Shown here in pieces: positions 47,282 to 56,431 of a stretch of 64,000 nucleotides of DNA. Below the pieces are notes generated by a model. The model was not told the origin of the DNA. It worked only from the letters and a program-made list of their open reading frames with translations, and did not search any database. This stretch comes from Cyanobium sp. CZS25K (GTDB taxonomy: Bacteria > Cyanobacteriota > Cyanobacteriia > PCC-6307 > Cyanobiaceae): contig JAUCZB010000017.1 of NCBI GenBank assembly GCA_030373325.1, positions 1 to 64,000 of the forward strand, in the 5' to 3' direction. Within the stretch, counting starts at the first letter, position 1; each line of letters starts with the position of its first letter. The position numbers and the translations under genes were made by a program.

Positions 47282-48412
47282 GTGGCTGGCGACGCCGATC
47301 AACGCCTTTCGAGCTACGACTACCACCTGCCCCCCGAGCAGATCGCCCAGCGACCGGTGGAACCACGGCATGCGGCGCGTCTTCTGGCGTTGGAACAGCA
47401 CCATGGCGCGCGGCACCGGCAGGTCTGGGATCTGCAAGCGGAACTGAGCCCCAAAGACCTGATCGTGGTGAACGACACTCGGGTGCTGCGGGCCCGGCTG
47501 CAGGCCCGCCGGGCCAGTGGCGGCCGGGTGGAGCTGCTGCTGCTTCAACCCTGGCTGGGGTCGCTTCCCGATGCGTCCTCCCGCCAGGGCTGCTGGCTCT
47601 GCCTGGCCCGTCCTGGGCGACGACTGCGCTCCGGCGAATGGCTCCAGCTGGAGAGGGAGGGGCAGCCGCCGCTGGCCGTTGAGGTGGTGTCAACGGACCC
47701 CTCCAGTGGGGGACGCGTGGTGCGTTTCCCGGCCGATTGTGCCAGCGCCGTCGGGATGGAAGCCTTGCTGGCCCGGTACGGCACCATCCCGCTTCCCCCC
47801 TACATCCACAGCCACGACAAGGACGACGACGACCGTTATCAGACGCGCTACGCCACCAAGCCTGGGGCCGTGGCCGCCCCCACCGCAGGTCTGCATCTGA
47901 GCGATGCCTTGCTGGCGGCCCTGTCGGAGCGTGGCGTGGAGCGGGCCACCGTGACCCTGCACGTGGGACTGGGCACCTTCCGGCCCCTCGAGAGCGAGGA
48001 TCTCACCAACCTGACGCTCCACAGCGAGTGGGTGGAGGTGAGTGGGGAGCTGGTGGCGGCCGTGGCGGCCTGTCGCCGGCGCGGAGGGCGTGTGATTGCT
48101 GTGGGGACGACCAGCGTTCGCAGCCTGGAAGGGGTGGCGGCACTGAATGGGGGAGCGCTGGCTCCCCATCGCGGCCCGATCGAGCTGGTCATCCAGCCAG
48201 GCTTTCGCTTCCGGGTGGTGCAGGGACTGCTCACCAATTTCCATCTGCCACGCAGTTCGCTGCTGCTGCTGGTCAGCGCCTTGATCGGTCGCGAACGGCT
48301 GCTGGAGCTCTACGCGGAGGCTCAGGCCGCCGGCTACCGCTTCTACTCCTATGGCGATGCCATGTGGATTCCACCGGAGGCGGTGCTGGAGACGGCCCGG
48401 CCATTGCCCTGA
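47282..48412 (+). CDS. queA: tRNA preQ1(34) S-adenosylmethionine ribosyltransferase-isomerase
   Basis: QueA attaches the ribosyl part of S-adenosylmethionine to preQ1 in tRNA, giving epoxyqueuosine. The 376-residue product has LSSYDYHLPPEQIAQRPVEP, LIVVNDTRVLRARL, TIPLPPYI, RYQTRYATKPGAVAAPTAGL, VTLHVGLGTFRPLESEDL, VIAVGTTSVRSLEG and TNFHLPRSSLLLLVSALIG. The start is a GTG at 47282, four bases after the pdhC stop. Its last 64 bases overlap the 3' end of the opposite-strand CBS-EAL gene. Confidence 0.94.
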   Translation: MAGDADQRLSSYDYHLPPEQIAQRPVEPRHAARLLALEQHHGARHRQVWDLQAELSPKDLIVVNDTRVLRARLQARRASGGRVELLLLQPWLGSLPDASSRQGCWLCLARPGRRLRSGEWLQLEREGQPPLAVEVVSTDPSSGGRVVRFPADCASAVGMEALLARYGTIPLPPYIHSHDKDDDDRYQTRYATKPGAVAAPTAGLHLSDALLAALSERGVERATVTLHVGLGTFRPLESEDLTNLTLHSEWVEVSGELVAAVAACRRRGGRVIAVGTTSVRSLEGVAALNGGALAPHRGPIELVIQPGFRFRVVQGLLTNFHLPRSSLLLLVSALIGRERLLELYAEAQAAGYRFYSYGDAMWIPPEAVLETARPLP

Positions 48413-50148
48413 TCGGCGGCGTGCGGGTGTTGCCAGAAGCCAGACCAATCGACCACTTCCAGGGGACGGGAAATCAGATAGCCCTGAACCACGTGACAGC
48501 CGAGTTGACGAAGCAGTTCCAGTTCAGCTGTGGATTCCACACCTTCGGCAACCACCTGGAAGTGAAGCGTCTGAGCCAACTCAATCACGTTCTTGACAAT
48601 GGCCTGGTTTTTTGGCTTTCGATCGAATCCGGAAATGAAAGATGCATCAAGCTTGAGAATGTCAAATGAGAAGTGCTGTAAATAGGCCAGCGAGGCGTAG
48701 CCAGTGCCAAAGTCATCGATGGCGATCTGAATACCGTGCGATTGGAGTTCAAGAAAAATATCCGCGGCGATGGTGATGTTCTCGACAAGAGCGCTTTCGG
48801 TGAGCTCCAGCTTGAGAAGACGGCCTTCCAGCCCTGTGCGTTCCAGCGCGTCAAGAGTCTGGGAAACAAAATCACTTCGTTGCAGCTGAATGCTGGAGAC
48901 GTTGACGGCCGTGCTGAGGTCTCGCTTTGATTGCTGGTTCCACTCTGCAGTCTGTCGGCAAGCCTGTTCCAGGGCCCACTTCCCCAGGTCGCAGATGAAA
49001 TCGGTCTGTTCTGCCAGCGGGATGAACTCTGCCGGGGGGATCGTGCCGTGTTTCGGGGAGTGCCTGCGAAGCAAGGCCTCGGAACTCCGGATGCTGGAGT
49101 CGCTGAGTTGCAGCTGGGGTTGGTAGACCAGTCGGAATTCAGACTTCTGAAAAGCCATCTCTAAGTCAAGGCGTCGATGGCTCAGCAGGTGATCACGGGC
49201 CTCCCGCAACGTCTGGACCTGTTGCTGCAGGATCTCAGTGATCCCGTAGAGGTCAATGGGATCCAGCATCGAAACGAGATCACCTTCACTCACGATCCCA
49301 GCCAGGGATCCATCGGAATTGGTGACCATCAGGTGTTTGACATGGAGCCGGCTCATGAGCTCGTGGGCTCTGCCGAGGGTATCTTCGGGATGCAGAAGCA
49401 GATGCGGAGTGCTCATCACATCGCCGACAGTGACCAAGGAAAAATCCAGGCCGAGAGTACGAAGTTGCAGCACATCGCCCTCTGCCAGGATGCCCAGTGC
49501 CACTGGCGAATCGGAGGGAGAGGCGGGATCCACGACCACCACCGAACCGATCAACCGGTTGCATAAGCGCTGCACCGCGACGGCCAGCGAGTCGTGCGGC
49601 GACACCGTCACGACCTGCAGGGTCATGATCTCGTGAACCAGTCGAAATCGCAGAAAAAATCCATGGCCCAACTGCCGGCGAAGGCTGCTGATCGTGGCCA
49701 GACCTGAGGGAAATCCGTCAGGTTCGAGGATTGGCAGATGACGGATCTTCTGACGCTTCATCAAGTTAAGGGCGACAAAGATATTGGTGAATTCGCTACG
49801 TTGAAGTCCCAGAACCGGCGCGGTCATGACCTGGGACAAAAGGATTGTCTCCAGATGGCCTTCCTGGAGTGACAGACGGACCAGATCGCGTTCTGTGATG
49901 ATTCCCAGAAGACGATGGTTTTCGGTGACCAGTACGCAACCCGAGTCCAGGGGAATGATGCTGGCCGTGAGGACGGTTGACTCCTCTGGGGTTCTCGAGT
50001 CGAGGCTGCAATCGAGTCTGCTTCGTATCAGGGCCAGCGCATCGGCGACCGTGGCCGATGGACTCAGCTGAGGGGGAGACTCAAGAATGGCGTGATGGGG
50101 ATCTCCACCGATCGAAGCGCTGACGAAGTCTGATGTGTCACGGCCCAT
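48349..50148 (-). CDS. CBS-EAL protein, cyclic-di-GMP phosphodiesterase
   Basis: A 599-residue soluble protein with two CBS pairs at about residues 25-150 (GCVLVTENHRLLGIITERDL, RHLPILEPDGF) and 165-290 (IMTLQVVTVSPHDSLAVAV, KHLMVTNSDGSLAGIVSEGD), and an EAL domain at about 325-590. The EAL active site looks complete: SEALLRR, VNVSSIQL, LELTES, AIDDFGTGYASLAYL, ILKLDASFI, VAEGVES and VQGYLISRP. It should hydrolyse cyclic-di-GMP, probably under control of nucleotides bound by the CBS part. No GGDEF domain is present. The final 20 or so residues overlap queA and are probably dispensable. Confidence 0.92.
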   Translation of the reverse strand: MGRDTSDFVSASIGGDPHHAILESPPQLSPSATVADALALIRSRLDCSLDSRTPEESTVLTASIIPLDSGCVLVTENHRLLGIITERDLVRLSLQEGHLETILLSQVMTAPVLGLQRSEFTNIFVALNLMKRQKIRHLPILEPDGFPSGLATISSLRRQLGHGFFLRFRLVHEIMTLQVVTVSPHDSLAVAVQRLCNRLIGSVVVVDPASPSDSPVALGILAEGDVLQLRTLGLDFSLVTVGDVMSTPHLLLHPEDTLGRAHELMSRLHVKHLMVTNSDGSLAGIVSEGDLVSMLDPIDLYGITEILQQQVQTLREARDHLLSHRRLDLEMAFQKSEFRLVYQPQLQLSDSSIRSSEALLRRHSPKHGTIPPAEFIPLAEQTDFICDLGKWALEQACRQTAEWNQQSKRDLSTAVNVSSIQLQRSDFVSQTLDALERTGLEGRLLKLELTESALVENITIAADIFLELQSHGIQIAIDDFGTGYASLAYLQHFSFDILKLDASFISGFDRKPKNQAIVKNVIELAQTLHFQVVAEGVESTAELELLRQLGCHVVQGYLISRPLEVVDWSGFWQHPHAADQGNGRAVSSTASGGIHMASP

Positions 50149-50288
50149 GGCGAGAGTGCCGGGATCTGGGCCGGACAGAGGAATGAATCAGTGAGGACCT
50201 GGGATTGGTGCCAGGAACATGTGGGAAGAGCAGCAGACGTCTTGCAGTGGTAGAGCGGCTGCTGCTCGGTTGATGCCAGCGGCCGTGA

Positions 50289-50888
50289 TCAGGCGGCGGC
50301 GAGGTTGGCGGCCACGAAGTCCCAGTTGACCAGCTTGTCGAGGTAGGTGGTCATGTAGTCGGGACGGCGGTTCTGGTAGTCGAGGTAGTAGGCGTGCTCC
50401 CACACGTCCATGGTGAGCAGGGCCTTCTGGCCATGGGCCAGGGGCAGATCGGCGTTGGCCGTCTTGGTGATCTTCAAGGTGCCACCATCAAGCACCAGCC
50501 AGGCCCAGCCGCTGCCGAACTGGGTGGCGCCGGCGGTCTTGAACTGCTCTTTGAAGGCGTCGAAGCTGCCGAAGTCGGCAGCGATCTTCTCGGCCAGGGC
50601 ACCGGTGGGAGCTCCGCCGCCGCCGGGCTTGATGCACTGCCAGTAGAAGCTGTGGTTCCAGACCTGGGCGGCGTTGTTGAACACCCCCGCCTTGGCGGTA
50701 TCGCCGGTGACCGCCAGGATCACCTCTTCGAGGCTCTTGCCTTCGAGGTCGGTTCCTTCGATCGCCTTGTTGAGGTTGGTGACGTAGGCAGCGTGGTGCT
50801 TGCCGTGGTGGAACTCGAGGGTCTGCCGGGAGATGTGGGGCTCGAGTGCGTCGAGGCCGTAGGGCAGTTCGGGCAGCTGGTGAGCCAT
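50289..50888 (-). CDS. sodB: superoxide dismutase, Fe type
   Basis: This cytoplasmic enzyme removes superoxide. The 199-residue protein has PELPYGLDALEPHIS, the metal ligand region FHHGKHHAAYV, and AGVFNNAAQVWNHSFYWQCI, where AAQVWNH is the iron-type signature. DGGTLKITKTANAD and the ligands in MDVWEHAYYLDYQNRRPDY are intact. Length is normal. Confidence 0.96.
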   Translation of the reverse strand: MAHQLPELPYGLDALEPHISRQTLEFHHGKHHAAYVTNLNKAIEGTDLEGKSLEEVILAVTGDTAKAGVFNNAAQVWNHSFYWQCIKPGGGGAPTGALAEKIAADFGSFDAFKEQFKTAGATQFGSGWAWLVLDGGTLKITKTANADLPLAHGQKALLTMDVWEHAYYLDYQNRRPDYMTTYLDKLVNWDFVAANLAAA

Positions 50889-50912
50889 GGAAACCGGTTG
50901 TGGTTAGGAGGC

Positions 50913-50918
50913 ATTGTA
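50913..50918 (-). promoter_or_regulatory. possible -10 box of sodB
   Basis: On the minus strand TACAAT lies 24-30 nt upstream of the sodB ATG, in otherwise GC-rich sequence. No clear -35 element is visible. Confidence 0.4.
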
Positions 50919-50957
50919 ACGATCGTCACCCGAAGTCTGGCCGCCCGGCGCCGGCCC

Positions 50958-51629
50958 TCAGCCCTTCACCTCCAGCAGTTCCACCTCGAACACCAGGGTG
51001 GCGTTGGGGGGGATCACGCCACCGGCGCCACGCTCGCCGTAGGCCAGATCGGGGGGAATCACCAGCTTGCGCTTGCCGCCCACCTTCATGCCGGCCACGC
51101 CCTCGTCCCAGCCCCGGATCACCCGGCCGGCGCCGAGGGGAAAGCTGAACGGACCGCGGCCGTAGCTGCTGTCGAACTCCTTGCCGTTGGTGAGGGTGCC
51201 CCGGTAGTTGACCACCACCGTCTGGCCGCTCCTGGCTTCGGCGCCTTCGCCCAGGGTCAGGTCGGTGATGCGCAGGCCGCTGGGGGTGGTCCGCTCGGAG
51301 GGGGAGACGAGCTCCCCGCCCAGGGCCGCAGCTCCGGTGGAGGCCAGGTCTGCACTGGAGGGGTCGGGAGCCATGGTGAACAGGGTGGGGTTGGGGACGT
51401 CGGGATCGAGTTCGAGGGGGGCGGCCACGGCTTCCCGTGCAGCCGGTGCGGTGGAAGGATTCGCCTGGGGCGCGGTGGCGGGGCCGGAACGGGCCAGGGC
51501 CTGCTGGACGCCGGACTCGGCCGGGGCCGGTGCGGCGGCCTCCACCTGGGAGGGCGACACCAGCTGGCTCACGAAGGCCAGCATCAGACAGGCCACGCAG
51601 ACGAACGAGCTGATCAGGATGTCGCGCAT
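50958..51629 (-). CDS. FKBP-type peptidyl-prolyl isomerase
   Basis: A 223-residue exported or membrane-anchored isomerase that speeds protein folding at proline bonds. The N-terminal hydrophobic segment [18 protein letters not shown] acts as a signal anchor, followed by an Ala/Pro-rich linker and a C-terminal FKBP domain ([90 protein letters not shown]). All ligand-site residues typical of small FKBPs appear present. Confidence 0.93.
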   Translation of the reverse strand: MRDILISSFVCVACLMLAFVSQLVSPSQVEAAAPAPAESGVQQALARSGPATAPQANPSTAPAAREAVAAPLELDPDVPNPTLFTMAPDPSSADLASTGAAALGGELVSPSERTTPSGLRITDLTLGEGAEARSGQTVVVNYRGTLTNGKEFDSSYGRGPFSFPLGAGRVIRGWDEGVAGMKVGGKRKLVIPPDLAYGERGAGGVIPPNATLVFEVELLEVKG

Positions 51630-51666
51630 GCGGAAAGTCCCGGATGGGGGGATTCTGCCAGTGCGA

Positions 51667-52008
51667 TCAGTCGGGGTTCTCGCCGCCGTTCTGGCGCTGG
51701 CGCAGGGTCTGCTCGAGCCGGTCGATGCGGCCGCGCAGCTCGTCCAGCTCCCGCTGCCGGGCCAGGCCCAGGTCCTGCAGCAGCTGGTCGCGGTTGCGCT
51801 CCAGCTGACGCTCGGCCTGCTGCTCCACTTCCGGCGTCTCGCCCCGCAGCGCCCGCATGACGTCCTCGACCAGGGCGGAGGCGTGGCTGGGGTCGAGGCG
51901 GCCGCTGCTCACCCATTCCTGACTGACGTACTTGAGCCGGTCGGCCACCAGCGAGGTGGTGCCGAGGCCGCGCAGCAGCAGCATCTGCAGCAGATTGCCC
52001 TGGTCCAT
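51667..52008 (-). CDS. small coiled-coil protein, phasin-like
   Basis: A 113-residue soluble protein. The N-terminal half ([53 protein letters not shown]) is similar in type to granule-associated phasin-like proteins, and the C-terminal half ([39 protein letters not shown]) is a coiled coil. It is divergent from lnt by 69 nt. No function is assigned; the phasin-like label is weak. Confidence 0.75.
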   Translation of the reverse strand: MDQGNLLQMLLLRGLGTTSLVADRLKYVSQEWVSSGRLDPSHASALVEDVMRALRGETPEVEQQAERQLERNRDQLLQDLGLARQRELDELRGRIDRLEQTLRQRQNGGENPD

Positions 52009-52076
52009 GAAAGAGGTTTCCTTGGGGAAACGGCGTCACTCTCCCCTGACCTTGGCGCGTCTGGTGCCCGGCGGCC

Positions 52077-53564
52077 ATGGGCAATGACCGTCGGCCCCGC
52101 TGGTTCGTGGCGGTGGCGCTGCTGGCGGGGCTGCTGGCGGGCCTGAGCCTGCCGCCGCTGGGCTGGCCCTGGCTGCTCTGGCCATCCCTCGCCGTCCTCT
52201 GGGGGCTGGTGGCGGTGCCCCGTCACTCCGGCTGGCCCGCTGCCAGGGCCGGTGGCGGCTGGGGGCTGGCGGCGGTCCTGGTCAGCCACCGCTGGCTGCT
52301 CTGGCTTCACCCCCTCGACTGGATCGGCGTGCCGGGCCCCCTGAGCCTGCCGATCTGCCTGGCTCTGTGGCTGGCCATCGGCCTGGCGGCTGGGGCGCTG
52401 GTCGGGGGCTGGGGCTGGCTGGTGTGGCGCCTGGATGGGCGCCGCTTCAGCACGGCCCTGCTGGCGGCGGCGTTGTGGGGGATTGCCGAGGTGACCCTGT
52501 CCCGCGGTCCCCTGTTCTGGCTTGGCCTGGGGGCCGCCGCCCTGCCCGGCGACCGGGCCCTGGCCGGCCTGGCCTCCCTGGGCGGTGCGGGGCTGTTGGC
52601 TGCTGTGCAGCTTCTGATCGGCTGGGGGCTGTGGCGCACGGTGACGGCGACGGCCCGACCGCTGCGCCCGGGTGCTCTGACCCTGGCCCTGGTGCTGGCG
52701 GCCCATCTGATCGGTCTGGCGCTCATCCGTGACGGGTCGATTGCAGACGGGCCAGTGGAGCGGTGGCTGGTGCTCCAGCCGGCCACCCCCACCCGCCAGA
52801 AGTTCCTGCCCGAGCAGCAGCGGCGCCTGCTGCTCCAGCTGGCCGCGGCCCAGCGGCAGGCCCTGCTCCCCGGGGACCCGCCTGCGCCGGAGGCGATCAC
52901 GGGGCTGCTGCTGCCCGAAGGGGCGCTGGCCCTGGGCCAGCCCCTGCCGGAGCCGGCGACCGTGGAGGTGCTCAGCGGCGGCTTCCGCCGTGAGGGCCTC
53001 GAGCAGCGCAGCAGCGTGCTGCGCTTCGCGCCCGGTGCGTGGCTGCCCAGCAGCTGGATCGACAAGCACCGGGTGGTGCCGCTCGGGGAGTGGGTGCCGC
53101 TGGCGGGTCTGTGGCGCTGGAGCGGACTGTCGGCGGTGGGTGGGATCGAACCGGGGGCGGCCTCCCGGCTTCTGGACCGTCCGGGCGGGCCGGTGGGGGT
53201 GGCCATCTGCTACGAGATCTCCGATGGTGCCGCCCTGGCGACCGCCAGCAGGGAGGGGGCCCGCTGGTTGTTGGCGACGGCCAATCTGGATCCCTATCCG
53301 TTGATGCTGCAGGAGCAGTTCCGGGCGCTGGCCCAGCTGCGGGCGATCGAGACCGGCCGCTGGCTGATCAGTGCGGCCAATACGGGCCCGAGCCTGGTGG
53401 TCGATGCCCACGGGCGGATCGGCGACCAGCTGCCGGCTGGCCGACCTGGCTCCAGGATTCTCGCGGTGCGGCAGCGCTCCGCCCTGACGCCCTACGCCAA
53501 CGGGGGAGAGTGGCCCCTGCTGGGGATCGCCGCGATGGCTGGCCTCTGGCGCTGGCGCTTCTGA
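52077..53564 (+). CDS. lnt: apolipoprotein N-acyltransferase
   Basis: Lnt adds the third acyl chain to the N-terminal cysteine of lipoproteins in the inner membrane. The 495-residue protein has an N-terminal bundle of hydrophobic segments (WFVAVALLAGLLAGLSLPPL, LPICLALWLAIGLAAGALVG, LNA-like LLAAVQLLIGWGLW) and a C-terminal nitrilase-type domain. The catalytic acids and cysteine are visible: the glutamate in LLLPEGALALG, a lysine in IDKHRVVPLGEWVPL and the cysteine in GVAICYEISDG. It may process the lipoprotein encoded at 20.3-21.5 kb among others. Confidence 0.93.
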   Translation: MGNDRRPRWFVAVALLAGLLAGLSLPPLGWPWLLWPSLAVLWGLVAVPRHSGWPAARAGGGWGLAAVLVSHRWLLWLHPLDWIGVPGPLSLPICLALWLAIGLAAGALVGGWGWLVWRLDGRRFSTALLAAALWGIAEVTLSRGPLFWLGLGAAALPGDRALAGLASLGGAGLLAAVQLLIGWGLWRTVTATARPLRPGALTLALVLAAHLIGLALIRDGSIADGPVERWLVLQPATPTRQKFLPEQQRRLLLQLAAAQRQALLPGDPPAPEAITGLLLPEGALALGQPLPEPATVEVLSGGFRREGLEQRSSVLRFAPGAWLPSSWIDKHRVVPLGEWVPLAGLWRWSGLSAVGGIEPGAASRLLDRPGGPVGVAICYEISDGAALATASREGARWLLATANLDPYPLMLQEQFRALAQLRAIETGRWLISAANTGPSLVVDAHGRIGDQLPAGRPGSRILAVRQRSALTPYANGGEWPLLGIAAMAGLWRWRF

Positions 53565-53590
53565 AGGACCCCTGAGGCTTCGGCCGACGT

Positions 53591-54670
53591 TCAGGCGGCC
53601 TGGGCCGTGGCGCGCTCCAGGTAGAGGGTCTGGGTGGGATAGGCGAAGGCGATGGCCTGCTCTTCGAAACGGCGCAGGATGCCGAGATTGATCTTCTGCT
53701 GCAGGTCAAGAAACAGCACCATGTCGCCATCGGGGACGAAGAACACGAACTCAAATTCCAGGGCGCTGTCGGCGAAGCCGGTGAAGTGGCAGCGGTCGAA
53801 TTCGGCGGGGGGATGGGCGTTGACAACCCCGGCCACGAGCTCGGGGATGGCGGCCACCTTCTCCACGGGCGTCTGGTAGACCACGCCGATGGTGTGGGCC
53901 ACCCGCCGCCGCGGCAGGTCACCGAAGTTGCGGATGGTCTGGATCAGCAGCTCCTCGTTGCTGATCACGACCCGTTCACCGCTCAGGCTGCGGATGATCG
54001 AGGAACGCAGTCCCACCCGTTCCACCGGCCCGAGCACATTGCCGAAAACGATGAAATCGCCGATGCGGAAGGGCTCATCCAGCAGGATCGTGATGTAGTT
54101 GATGAAGTTGGTGAACGGGCCCCGCAGGGCCAGGCCCAGGCCGATGCCGGCGCCGGCCAGGGAGGCATAGACGGCACCCAGTTCCACCCCCTGGTTCTGG
54201 AGAAACACCAGGGCCCCGATGATCCAGATGATCGTGCGGATCATCGGGGCCAGCCCATCGAGGGTGGCCACTTGTTCGTGGCGCCCCAGCCGCAGCATCG
54301 ATCGATTGAGCACCAGCAGCAGCGTTCTGTTGACCAGCCGCACCACCAGCAGGATCGCCACCAGAAAAACGGCAGCGCTCACGAACCGGTGGGGTCCCTG
54401 GTCGAACTGCAGGCCGTCCCAGCCCCTGACGACGGTCTGCCAGCCCCAGAAGAACATCGCCAGATACCCGAGGGGGGCGATGGTGCCGAGCACCAGCCGC
54501 AGCAGGGTGTCGTCGGTGCTGCTGGCGGTGCGGCGGGTGATCCGCCTCAGGAAGCGTCCCACCAGCATCGTCACAAGCCAGACGACGGCCGAGCCCGCCA
54601 GAAACTGGACCGCGGCCGTGAGGAACGTGACGCCGAGGGTCGTCATGGGTTCTTGGTCGGCTCCTGACAC
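53591..54670 (-). CDS. MscS-family mechanosensitive channel
   Basis: A 359-residue inner-membrane protein. Hydrophobic segments at the start (VTFLTAAVQFLAGSAVVWLV, RFVSAAVFLVAILLVVRLVN, WIIGALVFLQN) lead to the pore-lining region GAGIGLGLALRGPFTNFINY. The beta-domain is FRIGDFIVFGNVLGPVERVG, followed by ERVVISNEELL. Its 3' end faces the 3' end of lnt. It is encoded 32 nt after the next MscS gene, in the same direction. Confidence 0.9.
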   Translation of the reverse strand: MSGADQEPMTTLGVTFLTAAVQFLAGSAVVWLVTMLVGRFLRRITRRTASSTDDTLLRLVLGTIAPLGYLAMFFWGWQTVVRGWDGLQFDQGPHRFVSAAVFLVAILLVVRLVNRTLLLVLNRSMLRLGRHEQVATLDGLAPMIRTIIWIIGALVFLQNQGVELGAVYASLAGAGIGLGLALRGPFTNFINYITILLDEPFRIGDFIVFGNVLGPVERVGLRSSIIRSLSGERVVISNEELLIQTIRNFGDLPRRRVAHTIGVVYQTPVEKVAAIPELVAGVVNAHPPAEFDRCHFTGFADSALEFEFVFFVPDGDMVLFLDLQQKINLGILRRFEEQAIAFAYPTQTLYLERATAQAA

Positions 54671-54702
54671 CTTTGCACAGGCGGTCGGTGTGCCGCAGCG
54701 CC

Positions 54703-56343
54703 TCAGGCTTCCGCGTCCGGCGGTGGTGGGGACAGGCGCGCGATCAGAGCGTCGGTGATGTCGGCGGGGAAGGCCACCTCGATCCGTTCGTTGCGCAGGT
54801 GCAGATCCCGCTGGGGGAACGGGATGGTCAGGTCGTGACGGCGCAGCATGGCTTCGATGCGGAAGTTGAGTTCACTGCGGATCTCGTACTGACGCCGGGG
54901 CTGGTTGATCCAGACCAGCAGCAGAAAGTCCAGGGAACTCTCTCCGAAGCCGGTGAAGAACACCCACGGAGGCGGTGCCGCCAGGATGTCGGGGAAGCCC
55001 TCGCAGGCTTCCAGCAGGGCCTGGCGCACCAGCCGGCAATCGGAGCCGTAGGCCACGCCCACAGGAATCCTGAGGCGAGAGACCGGGCTGCCGTGACTCC
55101 AGTTGACGACGCGGGATTCGAGAAACTCCGCATTGGGAACGATGATCGAAATCCGGTCAAGGGTGACCACCTCGGTGCTGCGCAGATTGACGCGGGTCAC
55201 GGTGCCCTGCAGGTCGCCCACCTCGACGAAATCATTCACCTGGATGGGCCGCTCGAACATGATGATCAGGCCGCTGATCAGGTTCTTGGCGATGCCCTGC
55301 AGCCCGAGGCCGACCCCCACCCCCAGGACGCTGGCGAACAGGGCGAGGGAGGTGAGATTGAGGCCCCAAAGCTGCAGCAGCACGAGCGTGCCAAGGAACA
55401 GCAGGCCGTACTGAAGGAGGAAGGCGATCGCTTCCTGGGAGCCCGGCTCGATGCCCGTGCGCTGCAGAACACGGGTGCGGAGCATTCCCGTCAGGAACGC
55501 CACCCCGCGCACCAGCACCAGGAAGAGCGCCACCAGGATGACGGCGTCCAGCACCGAATAGCTGCGTCCCCCCAGGGGCAGGAAGGGGGAGTCCAGGCTC
55601 TCGTTGACCGCATCGAACAGGCGGCCGATCAGCAACCGGGTGGCTGGAAAGAAACCGGCGATCACCCGGACCGCCGCCACCCAGACGCCGAGTTGCAGCA
55701 CCACCAGCACCCCATGCAGCAGCCAGTCCATGCCCCGCAGCGGCCTGACACTGCCGGGCTCGCTGGCCAGCGGCTGGGTGAGGGCCGAAGGCAGGAACCG
55801 GTGCCACAGCCGCCGCAGCAGCCGCTGCAACAGGAACGCCAGCGCCAGGATTCCGAGGGACACGGGGATCATCCGGGCCATGTAGGCGGGCTGACGCTCG
55901 GCGCGTCCCCGGGCGATGGCCGCCGCGATGGTGCGGCGCCAGAGTTCGGCCTGTTGACCGACGGCCATGCTCTCGGGCGTGTCCCGGCGGGTGACCGTGA
56001 GGATCACCTCGCCATCGAGGGTGATCACGGGCAGGTTGTTCAGCTCCCGGACGCCGATCTTTCCCGGCTGCTTCGACGCCACCACCTCCTGCAGCAGCCG
56101 GTTGGCCCGCTCCACCCGCTGCCTGGCCGAGTAGTCCTTCGAGGCGTTGACCTCGAACAGACGGTGGCCATCCAGCTCCAGGAAGGCCGGGATCTCCGGC
56201 CGGGCCTGGGCCCTGGCGCCATGGAGCGGTGCCACCACCAGCAGGAGCGCCAGGGCCGCCAGAACCACCAGGCGGCCCCGGGAGCGAACGCCGAGGCCGG
56301 CCCGTGGCCATCGGCGTGTCGACAGGATGGGCTGGATGGGCAT
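54703..56343 (-). CDS. MscS-family channel with long N-terminal domain
   Basis: A 546-residue channel. It begins with a signal peptide (RLVVLAALALLLVVAPLHGA, cleavage after ARA) and a periplasmic domain of about 170 residues (IPAFLELDGHRLFEV, LPVITLDGEVILTVTRRDT) before five or more membrane segments. The pore and beta-domain are ASVLGVGVGLGLQGIAKNLI, SGLIIMFERPIQVNDFVEVG, and SIIVPNAEFLESRVVNWSHG. The ATG at 56343 gives the signal peptide directly. The domain layout resembles large MscK/YbiO-type channels. It lies beside another MscS gene in tandem. Confidence 0.9.
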   Translation of the reverse strand: MPIQPILSTRRWPRAGLGVRSRGRLVVLAALALLLVVAPLHGARAQARPEIPAFLELDGHRLFEVNASKDYSARQRVERANRLLQEVVASKQPGKIGVRELNNLPVITLDGEVILTVTRRDTPESMAVGQQAELWRRTIAAAIARGRAERQPAYMARMIPVSLGILALAFLLQRLLRRLWHRFLPSALTQPLASEPGSVRPLRGMDWLLHGVLVVLQLGVWVAAVRVIAGFFPATRLLIGRLFDAVNESLDSPFLPLGGRSYSVLDAVILVALFLVLVRGVAFLTGMLRTRVLQRTGIEPGSQEAIAFLLQYGLLFLGTLVLLQLWGLNLTSLALFASVLGVGVGLGLQGIAKNLISGLIIMFERPIQVNDFVEVGDLQGTVTRVNLRSTEVVTLDRISIIVPNAEFLESRVVNWSHGSPVSRLRIPVGVAYGSDCRLVRQALLEACEGFPDILAAPPPWVFFTGFGESSLDFLLLVWINQPRRQYEIRSELNFRIEAMLRRHDLTIPFPQRDLHLRNERIEVAFPADITDALIARLSPPPPDAEA

Positions 56344-56431
56344 GGGGACAGGGGGTTGCGACCAGCTTGACGCCGATCCGTGCTCCCGTCCGGCAGCAGA
56401 CCCGTCAGCCCAGCGGGGAAGCGGCTCGCCG

